Assembly (NCBI GenBank): GCA_965262305.1 | Contig: CBDHEY010000002.1 | Span: 1,054,001 to 1,118,000 of the forward strand | Direction of reading: 5' to 3' | DNA: 64,000 nt | DNA from: CBDHEY01 sp965262305 | GTDB taxonomy: Bacteria; Pseudomonadota; Gammaproteobacteria; Pseudomonadales; Cellvibrionaceae | Shown: positions 63,983-64,000 of the stretch, piece by piece | Layout: the number at the start of each line of letters is the position of its first letter | Position numbering within the stretch: position 1 is the first letter of the stretch | Made by a program: the position numbers and the translations under genes | The notes under the pieces: model-generated | The model's database searches: none | Told to the model about the DNA's origin: nothing | Seen by the model: only the letters and a program-made list of their open reading frames with translations

Positions 63983-64000
63983 ATGACCGCAGATTTTCAA
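63983..64000 (+). CDS. Possible start of the next gene, cut by the window edge
   Basis: An ATG at 63983, eight bases after the sdhB stop, opens a frame reading MTADFQ up to the edge. In related bacteria sucA (2-oxoglutarate dehydrogenase E1) usually follows sdhB, but six codons and no clear ribosome binding site are too little to identify it. Confidence 0.25.

Noticed and set aside
14..63990. tRNA genes and CRISPR arrays across the window
   Set aside because: No cloverleaf with a T-loop signature and no regularly spaced repeats were seen by eye in any intergenic region.

Overview
The window reads as a chromosomal segment of an AT-rich (roughly 38-40% G+C by eye), free-living Gammaproteobacterium, probably marine. 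Supporting genes are sdhC-sdhD-sdhA-sdhB next to a divergent gltA, a YceH/DUF480 protein, CvfB, YfbR, a short hibernation-promoting factor, a FapA/DUF342 protein, several hybrid kinases and GGDEF proteins, and two RND-type export systems. I cannot name the genus. I saw no tRNA, rRNA, CRISPR array, transposase or integrase gene.

Layout. 1-2.4 kb: a small unknown protein and a two-gene alpha/beta-hydrolase unit. 2.5-7.2 kb: a 1555-residue beta-propeller sensor kinase fused to a receiver and an apparently active GGDEF domain. 7.5-10.6 kb: YceH, CvfB and a divergent Nramp-like transporter. 10.6-11.6 kb: a secreted collagen-like protein. 11.8-14.9 kb: modB (broken by a one-base frameshift), modC, a glutathione peroxidase and a DsbA-like lipoprotein. 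About 14.9-19.3 kb: a block of visibly higher G+C with tautomerase, SDR, TetR, DUF1330, LysR and azoreductase genes, probably acquired by transfer. 19.5-26.3 kb: three consecutive signalling genes (hybrid kinase with two receivers; LacI-type sugar-binding domain fused to a degenerate GGDEF; 7TM-DISM kinase with a degenerate ATPase domain and a receiver). 26.5-28.3 kb: an FtsI/PBP3-like transpeptidase outside any division cluster. 28.6-29.2 kb: two small unknown genes overlapping tail to tail. 29.7-34.0 kb: RND adaptor and pump. 34.4-36.5 kb: an orphan flagellin behind a hairpin-rich leader and a membrane-anchored AraC-type regulator. 36.5-39.1 kb: a GH3 beta-glucosidase. 39.4-44.5 kb: an MMPL exporter / LolA-like protein / outer-membrane barrel operon with its TetR regulator and three copies of one palindromic operator. 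44.7-46.3 kb: a DUF5107-type lipoprotein. 46.5-47.9 kb: nitrilase-family amidase and YfbR, coupled. 48.1-51.6 kb: a structured leader with a 38-codon ORF, then a PMT-family mannosyltransferase and a second GT39-like membrane protein. 51.6-58.6 kb: FapA-like, FKBP, GGDEF, YlqF GTPase, HPF and DEAD-box helicase. 58.8-64 kb: gltA and sdhCDAB, with perhaps the first codons of the next gene at the edge.

The parts most worth following up are the three-gene signalling cluster at 19.5-26.3 kb, the TetR-controlled MMPL/LolA/barrel exporter whose operators can be read directly from the DNA, the hairpin-rich leader and small ORF ahead of the PMT pair, the orphan flagellin leader, and the homopolymer frameshift in modB.
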